Source: an uncultured Lachnospiraceae bacterium (GTDB taxonomy: Bacteria > Bacillota > Clostridia > Lachnospirales > Lachnospiraceae). From it: 64,000 nucleotides of DNA. Positions 61,721-64,000 of this stretch are shown one piece after another. Each line of letters opens with the position of its first letter. Position 1 is the first letter of the stretch. Both the position numbers and the translations under genes were made by a program. The stretch covers positions 35,570 to 99,569 of the forward strand of contig CALZBR010000002.1 in the NCBI GenBank assembly GCA_945621435.1. Reading direction: 5' to 3'. The notes beneath the pieces were generated by a model that was not told where the DNA came from, made no database searches, and worked only from the letters and a program-made list of their open reading frames with translations.

Positions 61721-62686
61721 TTAATTCAGGGAGCCGGCTGCCGCCCATCGTCCCATGGATCCGGCACTGCTGTATGGAACCCTCGCAGAAGGCACCACGG
61801 AAGCCGCACTGCCGGTATGTAACACCTGATCATCAAAAAATATCTGTGCGCCAAAGGCACGTAAAAACTCTTTCTTGTCCATTCCCCCAAGGAAAAAAGC
61901 CTCATCCACCCTGACATTCCATGCGCGCATGGTGCGAATCACTCTCTCATGAGCCGGTGCACTTCTGGAAGTAACCAGAGCTGTTCTGATCGGGCAATTG
62001 TCCGTTCCCAATTCTCTCTGCAAATCGGACAGTTTCTTAAGAAAATGGGCAAAGGGTCCCTCTGTCAAAGGCTCGCGGGCATGAGCCCTCTCATTTTCCT
62101 CGAAGGCATCCAGACCTTTTTCCTTGAAGATCAGTTCCGAATCATCCCCGAACAGAACCGCATCCCCGTCAAATGCAATCCTGATTTGTCCCGCAGGTGA
62201 CATAGGAATGATCCGCGCATCATAGCCCATCTGTCCGCCTGCGCCCTCCGTACAGATAATTCCTGCCGCGATACCCCCATCGATGGCTCTCTGCACATCC
62301 TCCTCACACGCTGACAGGAACAAATCCGTATGAAACGCGTTCAGATAGGGAGCAAGGGAAGCTCCACTTACCAGTGCGGAACGGGTAATCCCCAGACCAT
62401 AATGGGCAATGGCGTTAAAAACCCTGAGTGAGGTATCGGGACTATTCCGGGACATCACGATCACCTCCACAAGGTTCTTATCAGCCGCCACCTCGTTCAG
62501 ACGAAGCAGAGACTTGATCAGTCTGAAGCCCGGTCCCGGCTTTAGGATATCCTGCTCATGTTCCACCTGATATCTGCAGTATGCCTCCAACCCCTGTTCC
62601 TCAAATATTCTGTTCTCCACGGTCAAATCAAACAGTGCCCTGGAAGAAACACCGATCACCATTTTCTTATCCAGACTATATGCCAT
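61721..62686 (-). CDS. Cytosolic 5'-nucleotidase (NT5C1-like, PF06189)
   Basis: The 321-residue protein matches the bacterial homologues of cytosolic 5'-nucleotidase 1, which dephosphorylate IMP, AMP or GMP. Stretches include ALFDLTVENRIFEEQGLEAYCRYQ at the start, the MSRNSPDTSLRVFNA motif, RIAFDGDAVLFGDDSE and the ALVTSRSAPAHERVIRTMR region of HAD-like proteins. The start at 62686 (MAYSLDKK) has GGAGGAG seven bases upstream. It lies 10 bases upstream of the sfsA-mutY fusion start, so the two are probably one transcript. Confidence 0.88.
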   Translation of the reverse strand: MAYSLDKKMVIGVSSRALFDLTVENRIFEEQGLEAYCRYQVEHEQDILKPGPGFRLIKSLLRLNEVAADKNLVEVIVMSRNSPDTSLRVFNAIAHYGLGITRSALVSGASLAPYLNAFHTDLFLSACEEDVQRAIDGGIAAGIICTEGAGGQMGYDARIIPMSPAGQIRIAFDGDAVLFGDDSELIFKEKGLDAFEENERAHAREPLTEGPFAHFLKKLSDLQRELGTDNCPIRTALVTSRSAPAHERVIRTMRAWNVRVDEAFFLGGMDKKEFLRAFGAQIFFDDQVLHTGSAASVVPSARVPYSSAGSMGRWAAAGSLN

Positions 62687-62854
62687 ATCCGCTCTCCTCC
62701 ACCATATTAAAATCAACTCAGCATTGCAGTTGCATCATAAAGCATTATAAGCAAGGCTTCGGTCTCCGGCTCTGTACAGAGGGCTTGGCAATACAATTCA
62801 GTACTTTTTGTGTTCCGGCACCGGTGAGAGAAACAATCACCTCATCACGAGCTG

Positions 62855-63364
62855 TTATCTCAACCGGTTACACTCATATTTTTCCAAGGTCATAATACAG
62901 TTTTTCAGGGATTCGTACCGCTTCTCCGTATCTCCCTCATCGACCTCCACATCACAGGCTATTGCCATGGTGGTAATCATTTCATCCGTAATCCTGTGAT
63001 GAAGTCCCGCCAGAATATTCAGCTTCTGCTCATAACTGTCTGTATCAAGGAATTCCAATACCATGGGATCCAATACAAGTTCCGCTTCCGAGGGCTCCTG
63101 CAAATCCTCTTCCGCCTTCTGTCGGTCGGCCTCAGATCCCTGAAGTTCAAACCGAAACTCCTGTGCAACCTCAGGATACTTAACCTTGTCAACCTTGCCG
63201 GTAAACATCTCAAGAGGTCTGGCATAGGTCTTAAAATCCCCGTAAAGTGCCTGATAAACCACCAGTTGTTCCCCTGTCTCCGTATGCTCCGCTATGGCTG
63301 TAATCTGATACAGATTACCCTTAAAATGCTTATATATTTCGTGTACCTTCGGGATAAATGACAT
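62855..63364 (-). CDS. DUF1653-family protein
   Basis: The 169-residue protein begins with the DUF1653 domain (about 1-65: YKHFKGNLYQITAIAEHTETGEQLVVYQALYGD in parts, and RPLEMFTGKVD). The C-terminal half is acidic and helical with no recognised motif. The start at 63364 (MSFIPKV) has AAAGGAG upstream. DUF1653 has no known role. The spacer 62687-62854 before the nucleotidase gene contains a TATAAT but no clear gene. Confidence 0.85.
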   Translation of the reverse strand: MSFIPKVHEIYKHFKGNLYQITAIAEHTETGEQLVVYQALYGDFKTYARPLEMFTGKVDKVKYPEVAQEFRFELQGSEADRQKAEEDLQEPSEAELVLDPMVLEFLDTDSYEQKLNILAGLHHRITDEMITTMAIACDVEVDEGDTEKRYESLKNCIMTLEKYECNRLR

Positions 63365-63457
63365 ATACTGCACTCCTTTCATACAAAAAGAGTATACCTC
63401 ATTTTTCATAAAATGTCATGTAAATCCTGTCAGGTCACACTGAAAAAATTTGTCATT

Positions 63458-63838
63458 TCAATAATTGAGAAATCTCTGTCTAAAGCTGCAATTCTCATCC
63501 TCAAAAGAGAACTCCGCCAGCCTCGCCGCCAATAGCTCCTGTTCGTTTCCGTCCATCCTGTCGATGTCTCCATGATGAACCGTCAGCGTATATTCTCTGA
63601 ATCCGTTCTCTTCCTCCACATAGGTCAGCATGATACCACTGTTCTCCAGTCCCTGTTCCTCCAGAAAAGACCTGACATTTCTCACCATATCTTTTTCCTG
63701 TTGTCTGTAATACGCCTCTCTCTCCTCCCTGTCCAAGGCTGTTCTCCCGGCCACTGTCATGACAAAGAAAAGGGCCGCAAACAATACCATAATCATTGTT
63801 GCAGCCAATAATTTCAGACTGCCTGTAATTCTCTTCAT
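63458..63838 (-). CDS. Small membrane-anchored protein of unknown function
   Basis: I start this 126-residue protein at 63838 (MKRITGSL), which has GGAGGT just upstream. It has one N-terminal membrane segment (about 9-30, LLAATMIMVLFAALFFVMTVAG) and a soluble extracellular domain of about 95 residues with mixed alpha/beta composition and acidic surface. I do not recognise it; it resembles small sporulation- or envelope-associated proteins but no motif proves this. The right edge of the window (63839-64000) holds AT-rich sequence with no supported gene. Confidence 0.68.
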   Translation of the reverse strand: MKRITGSLKLLAATMIMVLFAALFFVMTVAGRTALDREEREAYYRQQEKDMVRNVRSFLEEQGLENSGIMLTYVEEENGFREYTLTVHHGDIDRMDGNEQELLAARLAEFSFEDENCSFRQRFLNY

Positions 63839-64000
63839 CTCTCTACCTCCGTATATGTTTTCTGTGCTCCAATGAATTCTTACAGGCATATGATAATATA
63901 TTATAAGTCCATTAATACTCTCTCAATACTCTTTTTTTTACTGTATGTTACTGTTCAGACCCTAGCCAAAAAGCCTTACTCGTAACCATATTTTATTTCT

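Noticed and set aside
62687..62854. tRNA-like or structured RNA in the spacer before the 5'-nucleotidase gene
   Set aside because: No cloverleaf with the conserved T-loop could be drawn on either strand; only short hairpins and a TATAAT.

Overview
The window is a continuous piece of a Firmicutes chromosome of moderate GC content, most likely a gut Clostridia member of the Lachnospiraceae type. That placement is an inference from gene content and style: hemZ, iorAB, a bifunctional rel beside apt, a large GH94 phosphorylase, BspA-like and 22-residue leucine-rich repeat proteins, DUF1653 and DUF2974 proteins, strong AGGAGG-type ribosome binding sites and a PhoP/PhoR-style phosphate regulon. I see no rRNA, tRNA, CRISPR array, insertion sequence or prophage. 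Nearly all genes lie on the minus strand. The plus-strand genes are the partial CorC-like gene at the left edge, a TrpB2-like gene, a glutamine-amidotransferase-like gene and a diacylglycerol-kinase-like gene. No gene-free stretch exceeds 300 bases.

Left part (1-11.5 kb): the end of a CorC/HlyC-type membrane protein, then a complete phosphate regulon read right to left: pstS-pstC-pstA-pstB-phoU, a Na+/Pi cotransporter, a response regulator and its sensor kinase. Two sets of direct repeats with exact 11-base spacing, upstream of pstS and of the Na+/Pi cotransporter gene, look like PhoP boxes, so the locus probably regulates itself. Next come a signal-less amidase whose ribosome binding site sits inside the terminator of the preceding gene, and a membrane-bound XRE regulator.

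11.5-24.8 kb: a heterodimeric ABC exporter, a long RNA-like palindrome, a phosphopantetheinyl transferase, a membrane-anchored GH5 glucanase, aspS, a polysaccharide deacetylase and hisS with a good promoter. An AT-rich three-gene cassette follows, with a bacteriocin-type integral membrane protein, an ABC ATPase and a membrane-anchored protein of unknown function, all translationally coupled. This is the best candidate for a poorly described system.

24.8-45.4 kb: an acyl-CoA synthetase with iorAB (2-oxoacid oxidation), a TPR plus leucine-rich-repeat protein with twelve 66-base repeats, a sodium/solute symporter, a papain-fold-like protein, a divergent LysR/TrpB2 pair with a palindromic operator candidate, hemZ, a metallo-beta-lactamase-fold hydrolase, an Rpn nuclease, a multiply broken serine hydrolase, rel-apt (stringent response and purine salvage), a DUF308 protein and a SEC-C protein.

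45.4-64 kb: a GH94 phosphorylase, cardiolipin synthase, a YfhO-type membrane protein, a glutamine-amidotransferase hydrolase overlapping tail-to-tail with a DUF2974 protein, citrate synthase behind a small membrane/secreted gene set, a lipid kinase, a fused SfsA-MutY protein, a 5'-nucleotidase, a DUF1653 protein and a small membrane protein. All function calls come from reading motifs and remembered families; no database search was possible.
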